Source: Lunularia cruciata
Lineage: Eukaryota > Streptophyta > Marchantiopsida > Lunulariales > Lunulariaceae
Reading direction: 5' to 3'
Assembly (NCBI GenBank): GCA_948567375.1
Contig: OX419756.1
Span: forward strand, 39,818,333 to 39,882,332
Length of the DNA: 64,000 nt
Of the stretch, positions 33,321 through 46,199 are shown one piece after another (the stretch's first letter is position 1; the number at the start of each line of letters is the position of its first letter). Position numbers and translations under genes: made by a program. A model generated the notes under the pieces. That model was not told the origin of the DNA. It saw nothing but the letters and a program-made list of their open reading frames with translations, and did not search any database.

Positions 33321-33699
33321 GCAAGGACCTTCTATCTTTTGCTTCACTATAGTCAAATTGGACTAGAGTTTTACATTCTTCCTTGAAACAATATCAATAT
33401 ATGTTACATTCTCTCTTAGTTGACTTGTCCATTCCTCAAGCTACTAGAGCATGTCTTTGCTCTTGCTCTGACAAGGGTGCAAGCTCTTGGATCCTAGCTC
33501 AACTATGCATTAGGGCATTTTGACTTGCACTAGCTACTTTCTCTATAGCAATGAGGTTTTGCCTAGGTCTAGTCTACAGATCTGCATCTTCATTACTCAC
33601 TTTTGAGTGTGGTTCTAGACTAGATGTATGTCCATATGACATGGTGTCCTTTTGGAGGACAAAGGATAGCTACCCATGATTCTATTAGGGACATAGTGC

Positions 33700-34300
33700 T
33701 TGTTATGGCATGAGAGAGTGGAAACTTGGTGTGGCTGGAGTGTTCATATGCTTTGCATATGATACATGTTAGGGCAGACTTATACTTGGTCCAAGATGAT
33801 CAAGTGACAATAGTGGATGTTGTGGTTATGGACCCTATGCATGATATAGTTTTGGAAGGAGTGATTACCCATCCCTCTGGATGGGCAGCGAGTGCAATAG
33901 CAGCTTGCAAGGTCTCCAAGTATAGGGTATGCAGCGTGGTCACCTCTTTGTTTCTCTAGCCTTGGAATTATATGGAGTGATGGACCTGGCGTTTGACACA
34001 TTTTTTAGAGAGTGCATGAGAGCCTATTATGTTAGGCACCATGAGGTACCACCTTCACTCTCATACTTTGTAGCATATTTCAGATACCGTGTATCCACTA
34101 CTCTATAGAAAGCAATGGTTGGTGCAACCCATAGGAGAGCAATTACACTAGGTGATGCTTCTTTGGATGCTCTAGTTGTTTGTACACCGTATGACTTGCA
34201 TTGCTAGGATATCTTAAGCGCAATAGGGCAGATTTCTCATATCAACTCTATTGAGGCTTAGCTCAATTTACCTTTTTTATCTCACCCTTGTACAACTTGA
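33700..34300 (+). pseudogene. C-terminal region of H, possibly endonuclease
   Basis: The plus strand reads VTIVDVVVMDPMHDIVLEG, then AACKVSKYR, then a DLAFDTFFRECMRAYYV-like and a RAITLGDASLDALVV stretch. Position after RT and the spacing of acidic and lysine residues recall the PD-(D/E)xK endonuclease of R2/NeSL-type LINEs, but no CCHC finger was found. The last part is conserved in H2 at 58929-59090 (KAITLDDVSLDALVV). Broken by several stops and shifts. Confidence 0.4.
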
Positions 34301-34350
34301 TGGGGTCTTCCCATCCTTCATGTTTTCTATGTGGTCGCCCTTTCCTCCTT

Positions 34351-37050
34351 AGAGTGAATAGTTTGCAACATGGCTTGTTGTTTAGATACATGACAAAAGC
34401 AAATCCAAAAGATAATGCAATCAAATATTAATAGCTTAAAACATAAATAATTATTCATGGCCATAGAAAATATTTTCCTCAATGAAGATTTAATATCCTT
34501 GAGTCTAGAAAATCAAGTGTAAACCATACGCACCTTCTATTGTTCAAATGTTCCAATATCAAAGTTAGAAACATCAAGTAGACTACACAAGCTAATTGGG
34601 ATCATATAATTGTTAGATTAAACAATATAATACAAACTCTTTGAGTTAAAATGACAAATTTTCCTTGTTGCCTTATGAAACTTTGGCATTCTTGTCTAAA
34701 ATGTTGGCAACAATTTTTGCATATGTACATAGTCATATAAGAACTATGAATACAAAGGCTCCCCAGACTATTATATCTTTAAATATCACCTACACTTCTT
34801 GGAATCAAATAGTTTGTGATTATTTTAATCTTTTCCTTCTCTGTTCAACAAATCAGGTGACTTAAGAAGGACAAATATTCCCTTAAAACTTGCATTTTCA
34901 CTTCTAACTGAATAAATATCACTTGTAGTTCTTTACTAATATCAATATGGTGTTGTCTTTTAGTCTTAGTATAAATGAAGATATCATCTAGAATAACCAT
35001 ACTCTTTGGCCATCTGAGCACTTCCTCTCTCTTCTTTATGAATGATCATATCATCTAAAATTACCAAAATATATTTTTTTAACAATTCACCTAAGTAACT
35101 AATAAGTTTGATCTATGAACACTAGTGAGACATTTTTGAGTGCTAAGAGAAGAACAGTCCATTTCAAAGTATCCATACTTGTGAAAAAGATATAAATACA
35201 TCTCATACTAAGTCAAGTATTTGCAAACTTCCACTATATTCAACATTCAACTTCCACATTCAATTTGGTGAAAAATTTAGCTCCAATTTGTTCAGCAAAT
35301 AAATCATCTATATGATGTAAGAGATAAAAAATATTTATTGCATGTTTATTAAAAATTTTGGTCATCAATATAAAATCAAAAACCTTTCTTTCCTTGTGAA
35401 ACAAAAATTGATATTCTTCCCTATATGAGGTATTATGTTTGATAGAATCATTCTCTATAAGTATGAAGTCTTTTAAAATTATTTTTATAACTTGGAAAAA
35501 AGTTATGTATATTTTTATTGATAAGTATGTTTTTTAGACTTAAGGTTCACCTTTTGATAATTTGATGACATCATATTGTGAAAATCTAAACCCATTAGTA
35601 ATTCATCTAAAAATACATCTTCATTGTCCCATGGAATTTCATTTGCCATCTTTATGTTTCATGCACTCATCTTTTCCTTGATTAATGTGATGTTCCGAGG
35701 AAAGGAGAATTCCCAAGCAAAACATAAGGAAAAAACACAAGAGAAACATAAGGTTTCATCCCTAAATACTCCAATGCACCAAAGGAGCTTTTTGTCTTTA
35801 TTAGATAACAAAGAGTATCCACTCAAAGGGAGCTACACCCTTTGATCAAATACATGTATTGATGACATGTCAACTATCTCCACCTTAGATTAGTTGTATG
35901 GATTGGTGATATGTCTATCCTTGTGCTATTTGGTTTGTCAAACAAGTTTGACCAAAGAGAATCTTTAGAGAATCTTCTTGTAAGAAGCTCAAAACAGTAT
36001 GGGTGAGATACCATCGGAAAGCTCTTAATGAGACATGCTCAATTGATATTTTTTTGAGCCTCTTACTTGACAATTCCCCAAATATTCCCTTTGGTTAAAC
36101 TTGTTTGACCAACCAAGTAAGACAAATCCCCCTAATTCATATGTTTAGGCCTCCAAAATTGGCTTTGAAGATTTCAAGGTGTTTTCGGCCTCTGCACTTT
36201 TAGTGAAAGTACTTTTTGGGTGACACCTTTATGTGATCTACTTAGACCATCACGTTACATCACTAAAGATATTATCAAACCAATTTCCATCCCTAGATAA
36301 TCTATCTAGCTAATAGTATTACACGTAATTCCTAAATCTATTTTATCCAAATTGCAAATGCAAGTATCTCCTCCTTCATAGCTTTCTTGATACAACAATT
36401 ATACTTATATACTTGTCTTGTAAAGTGTTATAAAAAAGGTGACTTTTCTACCAAATTTGGTATGTGTTTTAAATGTACTCTTTTATTTTCTAGAGTATGC
36501 TAAATTAATAAATTTTCTTAATAAAAATTGAGCATAATAACATAGAACCTAAGTTAATCCTGATTGTAAAAGTGCAACTAGAAACTTCATTTAGTCCACA
36601 AAGTCTTGTCTAACTTTTGGAAGTATTGGATCAAGAGTCCAAATGACATATCTTTTCCTTGCATTGGACACCTTAAGAAAAGAAATTCATTTTCTAGATA
36701 GCAAAACATCTAATATTCCTGGTAAATTACATACTGATATAGTTTTTCTTGATCTATCAAAATCTACCATAATCATTATAAATATAAATTAAAATTATAC
36801 ATATCAATTTTTTTAACACCATAAGAACTAATGATGCTTCTTATAAATTGTGCAGTGAGTCTTATTGAATATGGATGTTTTCTTGGCTGATTATTACTTT
36901 GCTTGTATTATTGATCAAGTTGTTTTTTATACCATTTGGATAATTTTTAATATATTGCCTAAAATTTTATTGGTAATTGAAATATCTTCAATTTTAGTGG
37001 AGCCTTTTTAAGTTAGCATTGGTTAATGTTTAGCATTTTTGTAACAATCT
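34351..37050 (-). repeat. Left arm of a large inverted repeat (decayed chromovirus with one LTR)
   Basis: About 2.7 kb whose reverse complement matches 46200-48823 at an estimated 85-90 percent over the stretches compared. On the minus strand it holds sequence upstream of an LTR (36324-37050), the LTR (35686-36323), then gypsy RT (LDDI box near 34970-35000) and RNase H remnants to 34351. No gag or protease was found between LTR and RT. H is inserted at its outer end. Fossil with very many breaks. Confidence 0.7.
35686..36323 (-). repeat. F-family LTR in the left arm (638 bp)
   Basis: Plus-strand ends TGTGATGTTCC and ATAGTATTACA, that is TGTAATACTA...ACATCACA on the minus strand. Its counterpart is at 46880-47505. 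Confidence 0.78.
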
Positions 37051-37669
37051 CCTTATGAAATTAGCAATATTGTCCATTTGACACACCAAAGATGTTGCAT
37101 GGAGTGAAACCATTGACTTGTTCTTTGTTGTGTATAAAATCTGGTTAAGCAAACATATCTTATTTGTTGTAAGTATTAAAACCATGTAGAATTATAGTTG
37201 AGCTACAAAAACATATGCTTGAAAAGTGGAAGATTTTGGTTTTAACACTAAAAAATTAACAAAACCAAACAGAAACCTTCTATCTTGCAAGTATATATCT
37301 GTATAGTTCAGTCATGTTTTATATATAATAACATCATAATAACTCATTTCTAATTAAAAATTTTGCTTATAATCAATTAATTAATTAACTAAATGATTAG
37401 ATACAAAACTAGTCTACTTTTATAGATCATATATGAACTTATATACACTAGCAAACTTTGCTAGAGTAACTTGAAGAAAATCAATATTGTAATAATTTGG
37501 AAAATAAAGTGAACTTACCAAAAATATTATACATGTGATTTTGTAGATCTGGCCTCACAATTTTAGTTGATTATAGTTGCTTGTGTAGCTTAAATGAACA
37601 CAATAGTATCTTCTTGTAAAAGAACGTATATACCTTTTAATACTAGTAAAATTTATCAATACATAAAGT

Positions 37670-37790
37670 TCCAAGGGTGTACTAATCTTTGAGAGGATCC
37701 TCTTTGCTATATAATCAAGACTAGGTGCTTCTTTGGGGTATCAGAGTATTGAGGAATGAAACCTTGTGTTTCTCTCGTCTTCGTAACATT
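37670..37790 (+). repeat. Truncated F-family LTR end
   Basis: Contains the end block of the F-type LTR: a tatataat TATA box followed by a tggggtatcagagtattgag-like stretch matching 47395-47450. Only the last ~120 bp are present. Confidence 0.6.
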
Positions 37791-37794
37791 ATAG

Positions 37795-40700
37795 CTACAA
37801 ACCTAACTAATGTAATCTTTGATAAGCATTCAATATTATGTCTATTAGCAAATTATGTTTACATACATTGGCATATGATGGCTTTAGTGAAAATGAAATT
37901 TTTTTTGATTTGAAGAGACTTATTACCACCCACTTTTTCAATGTTATAGCTCACTATTTCTTATGGAAAACAATTGTACAATTAGAGTGGCTTGGAGGCA
38001 CCTTCAATGGTTGGTTTGTACATTTTAAATTTCCATATTAATTTTTTCAATTAAAAATTTTAATGCACTCCAAAAAATAATATTTCCGTTATTATGATAT
38101 TTTACTCTAAATCCCAATACTTGACTTGATATCTACTTTTCTTTGTGCTTTTCTTAGCTTGGTGGTATGAGGCTATATCCTATTAGGATAATGAGTTTAG
38201 TAATTGATAAAAATCTAGTATTATTTATCAATTAACATTGGTATTATCCATTGTACACTCTTTGCTCATTCACTTTTAGATTTATCATGCACTCAATTGT
38301 GAGAACATTGTATTACTATTTTTTTGCACATATTAGTGAATATTACTCAAGGGCGCATTTTCTCTCATTTCGTATTAAATTATCAATCATAATCATTCAC
38401 CAATAAGATGGAACAGTTTGCTAAATTTTCTTCCTTTTGGTTGCCTTTCATGGAGCTTGCTCCTACTACAAAAGTGTTATATGTAATTTTAGAAACCACA
38501 AATTTTTGTTTGTTTTGGTCTTCTCTTTACTACCATTCTCACAACAAACCACATGACGTTCAAAGTGTGTTTAAAGTGTGTTTGGGATGAAACAAAATAG
38601 CTCATTAAAGAGGCAGTCATAGAAAAATATAAACAATCATCAAGCATTTCAATGTGAGCACTCCAAAGCTACAATGAGGAAGAAATTGCATCACACCTTG
38701 TGTAATAGTAAGAATGAGCTCATAGAGATACAAGTTGATGAATATTTGACATTGTAAGTTGTATTAGGCATCCCAAAGCTCTGCTTACATGCTCAAGAGT
38801 ATTATAACAAAGGTAGGAAACAATTCTGATCTTGATATAATTTTGAAACTTCAAAGAAACTCCAATTTAGAGTTAATTCAATCTTTCTTGTTAGTCAAGG
38901 GTTACCAAAAGCCATGCTTTTAAGATGTTTATTCAGGGTGCTTAAAGTCTTGACTTGGTAACGTGGTTTAGACCAAATGAATTTCTCCAACCAACTCTAT
39001 AAAATTCCACATATTTTCTGTATCTTCTAAATTATGAATACTTTGTACCACCTTTCTAGTTTGGACTTCATAGGTAGCTAAAGTTGCTTAGTTGGTTTGA
39101 ATTGCTATCCAAAATACTAAATATAGATCCACTAAAGTTAGTATGCTTAAGTTATCAACTAAAAATTAGTAGAACTTACGTAGCATATCCTCTTGAGTTT
39201 AGTCAAATCCATGGTACTTCTATTATGCAAGATGGGTGCTTACCAAGTATTATTTTTTAGGATAAATTTTCTATTTATTCTAGGACTCTAAAACTTATAC
39301 ATGTTTTCTCAAAAATAAATAGATAAATCAAGTGGTATTTTATTTATAATAATTATCTAAATTTTATTTAATTTATTAGAGTTATAAATATATGGAAAAA
39401 GAAATTCTATCACTTATAATACACTCTCTAAAAATTCTATCATACAAATAGAGATTTATTTTATTTTATCGATACATCTGTCTAGATTATTTTGTAAATA
39501 GATAGCTTCAACTAAAATGATGATTAAAATTTCAATAAGTTGTGAGAAATGGGTTGCATTGAAGATTTATGCATAATTATTTGAGTAATTCATCGACATT
39601 ATCACTTGATCAGATTATGCCTAAGAGATGATTAGTTGCTCACAAATTTTTGTTACATGAGAGTAACAATCTCTCTAGTTTCTCACTTCACATCAAATCG
39701 CTAACCAGAAACATTTAATGATTTCCCTTTATTAGTGGTCAAATCAAAGTTTGCCGTCGATTTTAGGGCAATGAATCCTCTTTTATCTGATTTTACAAAG
39801 TCAATAAGTTAGCTTAGGATCAGCGAGGTTAGCTGCGGGGTTAGTAATCCTAACTAGGGCCAGCGTAGCTTCTACGAGCCTAGTTAAAGGTCAGCAAATT
39901 ATGGTAGTTGAGATTTATTCAGGTTCAAATTTTATTATTTAAGTGATAGTTAATGGTGATATTTTTTATAGTTAAAAAATCTCATGAATATTGCTAAAAA
40001 TATAGAAAGTTATTAGAAATATTATTTCGCGGTTCCGTTGATGCAACTTTACCTTCAGTTGCACCGCTGGCGCTTCTTCATTTCGGTATCTGTCCATTAT
40101 TCATTTTGTACTTTTGAAATTTGGGAGAATTTCAGGCCTTGTCCAAAAACTGATCATGAAATTTTTGTGATTCACATTTTCAAGAATATGAAAGCCAGGA
40201 TAATGAGATGGAAAATATTAAAACTTTACTTTATTTACTCCGTAATTGAATATATATTGGAGTTTGGATATATTCATACTAACAACAAATAGTAAGTGAC
40301 GCCCTAGATTATATCATAATAAAAGAATTTTGTATTTTGATACGATTCGACAGACTAGTCTACTTTATAAGTTGGAACTGCAGCGATGAAAATATTTTAG
40401 ACATTGGTTAAAATGACCGAGTTATCATTTATATATTAATATACAAAATATTAATATTTAAAATATTTAGCGGCTCCGGTGATGCTTTAGCATGTGCCTC
40501 TTGAAACAGTGATGAATCCAGTACTCATTACATCAATTCTTGATGATACAACTAAAGTCTTTCTAAAGTGAATGGAGAAAATTGAAGCGATTCGTATTGC
40601 TACGCTAGACTCAAGAAACAATAATATCCTCGTAAGATTATTGATACCTAAAATATGAGTAACCACTAATGACTCCTAAGAGTTTACAAAAATATAACGA

Positions 40701-41430
40701 CATACATGGGATAGAAAATAACATATTATTCAACATGAATTCGTCGTGGATAAACGTATCATATGTCACCCAAATGCAAATATCAACTATACTCTTGGTT
40801 TTTATTATATGTCATTTCTCATCTCATCATTTCTCATCTCATCACTACGATGAAAAAACGAATGCTATTGTTATTTATTATTTCGAAGTTCCTTAATTTA
40901 TCTTGCAGCTAATGCTTCGCACAATTATAGTGGAAAGAAAACTAGGTGGGACCCTTTCACCGTAACAATAGAAAAGGAAAGGATAGCGTCAAGAAGTCCA
41001 AGGATAAAACATAAAAAATAAGAGAAGTAAAATGGTGACGGTATGAGAAATCTGCCTTACTGCACTGTACTGCATAACAATAGGAAGTAGGAGGACAAAG
41101 GGGGGTTTCAGAAATAGTTTTACGAAGCTTTGTATATTTTCATATAGATATTTACGAAGCGTTGACTAAATTGATACTGGATGTGAACAAGAGGTAGAAA
41201 GAGTCTAGCTACGGAGTTCGGGTCAATTTCCTTAATATTAACACACTCCATATGAGGTGGTTCATAGAAAATAAGGGATATGGAATTTTTTGTTATCACT
41301 CCATAGTGCATTGATTATGTATTAGGGTTAATAACGTATCTCGTTTAGGTCAGAGTGAAAGTGGCGGTCAGCAAAAGGAGCCACTGTGTGATGTTCGAGA
41401 ACACCCATGGTAATCAAAAGTTGACAGATT
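37795..41430. other. Unassigned AT-rich DNA
   Basis: No gene, LTR pair or domain could be supported. Short open frames (such as 38408-38590 and 40038-40292) have no recognisable motif. The part from about 39720 to 41350 is less AT-rich and looks unlike the neighbouring retroelement DNA, so it may be older unique sequence. Confidence 0.5.
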
Positions 41431-41450
41431 TATGTGCAAGATGGTGGGAA

Positions 41451-41810
41451 TGCAAAAATTAACTGTGGAGGAAGATTTGAGGGACCCTTAGTGGAAAGAT
41501 TTGAGGGCATGCAAAAATAGACCATAGAGGAAGATTTGAGAGACCATGAGTGGAAAGATTTGAATGCATGTTGTGTGAAGGTTGGAAGGGAGAGTGAATT
41601 TTTTTGGAGTGGAAAGATTTGAGTGCGTGTCGTGGGAAGGTTAGAAGGATTTGTAGAAATCAAATTTATGATCTTGTTCTCTTTGTATGTGTGTGCGGAG
41701 AATAGAGATGTCGAGATTGTGTGTGCCAATAATAGAGATGATGCTTGTGTGTGCAGAGAATAGAGATGATGTCAAGATAGTATGAAATGAAATTTATGAA
41801 TTTGTTCTCT
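41451..41810. repeat. Short tandem-repeat patch
   Basis: A 59-bp unit (tgcaaaaat ... gtggaaagatttgag) occurs twice from 41451 to 41568, with a partial third copy near 41608. From about 41690 to 41775 a GTGTGC(A/G)GAGAATAGAGATG-like unit recurs three times. The patch lies upstream of the transposase relic. Confidence 0.6.
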
Positions 41811-41968
41811 TGTTGTGGAATGAAATTTATGAGATTGTTTTCTTGTTTTGTGCACAAAGAACAGGGATGCCGATAAATGTTTATATGTGGTGATTAAGAA
41901 TTGAGTCAAGTCATGCCAAGAGGGAGCACTCATGCAGAACTAACTAGAGATATTAAAAAATGTATCCA

Positions 41969-42530
41969 ATGGATGATTTCGTAGATTTGGAGATATTGCT
42001 ACAAGGATTGGAAGATGAAGACAAAAAATTAGGAGGAGATTTAGATATGCTAGAATTTTTTATTAGTGATTAGGAGGAGATTTAGATACGCTAGAATTTT
42101 TTATCAATGGATGGAAGTATGCACATACATATTGATACTTAGAACCCCAAGTTACTTACCCTTGTAGTAGAGAGTTTGTGATAAAGTATTTTAGAAATCT
42201 CAAATATGAAAGCCTTTTGTGAGCTTACTAGAATGGATGTCAATTCTTTTTCAACATTAGTGGATTTGATTAAGACTCACACTATTTTTGAGAAAAGCTA
42301 CCAAAGAGAGCAAACACTTGTGTGGATTCAAGTTGCTCTACCCTCGGATAGATTTGGGCATCACGACAATGGAACTTGTGTTGCACGAGGTTTAAATATT
42401 TGGGGCATTAGTGCTTGTTTAACAATTGCTTTTATAGATAGAGTTATGACAACCATATTAGATGTGATGAGGAGTCAAGTTGCTTGGCCCGAGCTCAATG
42501 AGAGGAGGAGGATATACATTATTTTCATCA
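41969..42530 (+). pseudogene. PIF/Harbinger-type transposase relic (N-terminal part)
   Basis: Opens with an acidic start, MDDFVDLEILLQGLEDED (from 41969), then a stretch like SREFVIKYFRNL (about 42150). The conserved N-terminal region of Harbinger-like transposases follows: FCELTRMDVNSFSTLVDLI, GTCVARGLNIWGIS, TIAFIDRVMTTIL and VAWPELNERRRI (42206-42530). The DDE nuclease part is absent: downstream is AT-rich with no match. A 41-bp tandem duplication (42031/42072) shifts the frame, and further shifts exist. I found no terminal inverted repeats. Such enzymes cut and paste DNA transposons; this copy is dead. Confidence 0.6.
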
Positions 42531-45500
42531 AAATAGTTGCAAAAAAAAACAATAAATATTATTCATTCAAAAATTATATTCCTTATCAGAATTCTTCATT
42601 TAAAAATAAATTTATGATTTATTGAGCAACACAATATTGTCAAATTTATATTATACAAATGCCATAAGCTATCATAAAATTTTTACTATAAGGAATTCCT
42701 ATATATGAATCTCTTACTCCAATTCTGTTTGTTTTGTCTATCATATTAACATTTTATAGTCAAATAAGATCTTATAGATTTTTGAATCAAAAGAGTTCAT
42801 ATATTTATTACTTAAATAAAGTAAGTTACAAAGGTAGAAAAGTTCAAAAAGTATCTTAGTAATATCTCATCTAACTGATTACAAAGATGTCTTACAACAA
42901 CAACTCCTAAGAGTGATAATAACTATATATATAAAATATATATTTATACAGATATGAACCTAGAGAATATATTTACAATTAATAGCTATATCTATTGCAA
43001 TGGAATTAACTAGCATTAACAAGAAAGAAGAAGAAATGAGGCTATTAGAGACTCGAATAAACTTCTTGAGCATATAAATCAGAAAGTCAGAACCCTTATT
43101 TATCCAAATTGAAAATGTATATTCATCTCTAATATATAGTTGCTTGCTATCTCTTATTAACTAACAAATATCTAGACCTCTCTAAAACTACTCTACAAAT
43201 TTGATCAGATTAGATTTGATTAAATTATATATGATTTTACTTTGCATAATATGTGATATCTTGCTTTACAAACTTGATACTTTAATCCATTATGCCCATT
43301 TGATGTATTTATTTTACATGATTAACTTTAAATTAATAATTTCAGAGGTAAATTATATATAATATAAATTTCTTGATACAAAAGACGACCATCTAAAGAA
43401 AGTTGACTAGATGATATTGTTCTTTCAATTTAACCATACTTGTGTTAGTCAATAATTAAATATTATATCAATAAAATTTGTAATGCAAGTATTAAATGTT
43501 TAGAAGATACTCTAAAAAGTATTTAACAGAATTTATGTAGCAATATCAAAAAGAAAGTAAGGAATATTTATTGAGATTTTCTAGACTAGTGAGGCACTAA
43601 AGAAGCTTGCAATATACAAAGACAAGATTTGAGAAATTTTCCTAAAAACTAAGTAACTTGCTTAAGAAGCTAACAACTAACCTTTACCAAGAAGAAAACT
43701 CATACATGTATCTTTTGGTTATAAGTTTTAGAGTTCAAGTCATTTGAAGCATTCAAGTGTACTTTATTCAATTTTAAGCACATCTCTTTTCTTTTATCTC
43801 CTTACTTGTACTCTAATTTATATATAATAAATAACTTACTCTAAGATATAATCTGATGTATTTATATAATCTATAAGTTATATAATATTTCTAGTATTAA
43901 AAATATAAGGAAAGACATGTCTTTTTGCATCTACAAAAAAATTATAGGATTTATTCTTAGTTCATAATGATGAACTAAGAACTTAGTTCTTTTATTTAAG
44001 TTCCTTATTTTCTCCAATCTTGGTCTTGTAAATTAGCAATAGAGCACAAATAGGATGGATGGAATATATGGTACTCTATTCATCTACAACTCATTTGGAA
44101 TCTTTTCTCCATATCATATATCATACTTAAGTACTAATATTTGTAGGGAGCAAGTTGGAAGACAACCCTTCTCTTGGTTGGGACACGCCTACACATTTTG
44201 ATGTAGTACCTCACACATGATCCTTTTTGTAATTGGAAAGTGATCTAGGTGTTAAATGTATATAACTAAGTCATTTTTTTCTCTAACTTGGGGCCATATT
44301 TCCTGATCTATTGACCTTGTAAATTTATAAATTTGAGAGAGGTTCTTCTTGATAGTGATTTTGAAACACATTGACAATAGCACCAACTAACATTTGTTTT
44401 GATTCACATTTTTCTTGCTTTGGGGTGAAGTACTCTTTGTCTTGTTCTCTCCATTCATTGTAGTTCAAATTCTTTTGTAATTTTGATTCACTTGCTGATC
44501 TACCTTAGAAATCCTAGAATTCAAGAATTGAGTAACATTCTTTGTGTTTCATTTGTACTTGCCTTAGTGCACTTCTTGGTAAACAAGAGTGATATTCAAA
44601 CCTACTATTCCACCTAATAATTGCTTCTTCAAATCCCTCATTCATGTGGATGTATTCCACCTTAATTTTGCAATTCCTAATGATTTAATCCTGTTCAGTC
44701 AGAGGGATGAATTTGTGCCTAGGACTCAAAGACATCAAAGACGGGATAATTCTAAAGAGTTGGGATGAAGTTGAGGTCTCATGTGTGACATTATATCACA
44801 TCTGTGGTGTGTATCCAAACCAAAGAGTGATGTCTCCCTAATTTAAATTCTTAGTGTATAGTCTTTATCAATCTTTATTAGAGAACTTTATTTTATGAAT
44901 CTTCCATGCTTCTCATATTTAAAAATAATTTTCTTGTTTTCATATATGTTGTTAATCGGATATATGTTATGTAATTTTGATATAGATTAAATTTTTTACA
45001 ATATATATATATATATCCAACTCAAGGAGTTTTTTATGGTTGATATATGATGGTAAATGTGTTCATTATAAGTATATGATGAGAAATAATTATAGAAACA
45101 AGTAAATGAAGAAGTGTTGAAGATTGAGTAATTACATTTGGAAATACAGACAAGTTGTAAGATAGACATTTCAAAGTATATCCGTAGTCTTCTAATATTC
45201 CCAAGCACTTTTAACAAAACTAGCAATGTCTTACTTATGCTAGTAGAAGTTGTATTACAAACTCCAATTATTATCATAAAGCATCCAAACTAGATTGTCT
45301 TAGATGTGTGTTATTATATCGGATTAAAGTTATAAAAAAACTAATTATACTCCAAATTTATAGTTATATCTTTGGATTGATAAAAAATATTTTGAATTTT
45401 GATGTAACTTATTGTAAGTTTTACAAATTACAATCATGCTATTGGGTTGATCGATTATATTCAAACTTTTTATTGGATTTCATGACAAGTTCTAGTTTTA

Positions 45501-46199
45501 TGTTTTGATTTCCATAAAGAAAAAGTGCAACCTTTACATTGTAATAATTTGAGGTTAAAAGTACTCTTTACCTAGTATAGTTTGCTCATTTACAAAAGGC
45601 CAAATTCTAAGGATCTAACATTGTATTTCCAAATTTTTTTGGTATAATCAAGGGATTTAAATCAATAAAGGTTTAATTTTTTTTTATAGCAAACTCATTA
45701 TCAAACTAATTACATCTTTAGTTCCTTAAAGAAAATTCATGTAAATTTTAATTTTTTTATTTTTAATTCTAATATTTGTCCCATAACAAAGATTTATTAA
45801 AAATTGAAAGTAGTACATCATAATCTTTATTTTTAAGATGTATCTCCTTGGCCAATCCAATGATTCATCTTGCTCAATCAGGTGATCAAGATCCTTCAAT
45901 GCTCTTGGAGTTATGTGATTACAAGTAATTTTTGAATCCCTTAAAGCAGATTTTAGATATTTGTGAAGGAGTAACACTAAATTTTGAATATAAGAGTTGA
46001 AACGTTATACAAAGATAGAGCTAATCATGAATTTTTAATGCATGTTGAAATTTTATACAAGATATAAATAATCAAAAGAAAACTTATGCAACTAGAAGAA
46101 GCTATATAAATTATCAAAAGATATGAATTTCTTATGTCTTCAATTCTTGTACGTCCATAAAATCTATCACCCAATAAAACCTATTATATGCAAAAGAAT
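42531..46199. other. Unassigned AT-rich DNA
   Basis: Strongly AT-rich, with no recognisable gene or element. A short (AT)n run lies at 45001-45018. Small open frames, such as 44996-45277 and 45726-45977 on the minus strand, have no known motif. Confidence 0.5.

Larger units (their letters stand above)
30752..34351 (+). mobile_element. Element H: non-LTR retrotransposon
   Basis: A plus-strand element of about 3.6 kb with reverse transcriptase but no LTRs, between copies of a 27-bp host sequence. The 5' part has a 144-residue open frame (31190-31624) of unknown type, including AAQDTPCPVYYLLFTLQDV. RT follows (about 32460-33320), then a C-terminal region (33700-34300). The 3' end (gtggtcgcc...) is shared with the second copy ending near 59160. 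No poly(A) tail is visible. The absence of an APE-type N-terminal domain and the region after RT suggest a restriction-like-endonuclease LINE, which is not certain. Many stops and frame changes: not functional. Confidence 0.62.

Noticed and set aside
36600-37200. Copia-integrase-like reading in the inner part of the left arm
   Set aside because: A few residues resemble copia integrase on one strand and copia RT on the other; the two are incompatible and too weak to call.
45001-45018. (AT)n microsatellite as a feature of interest
   Set aside because: Short and common in AT-rich DNA.
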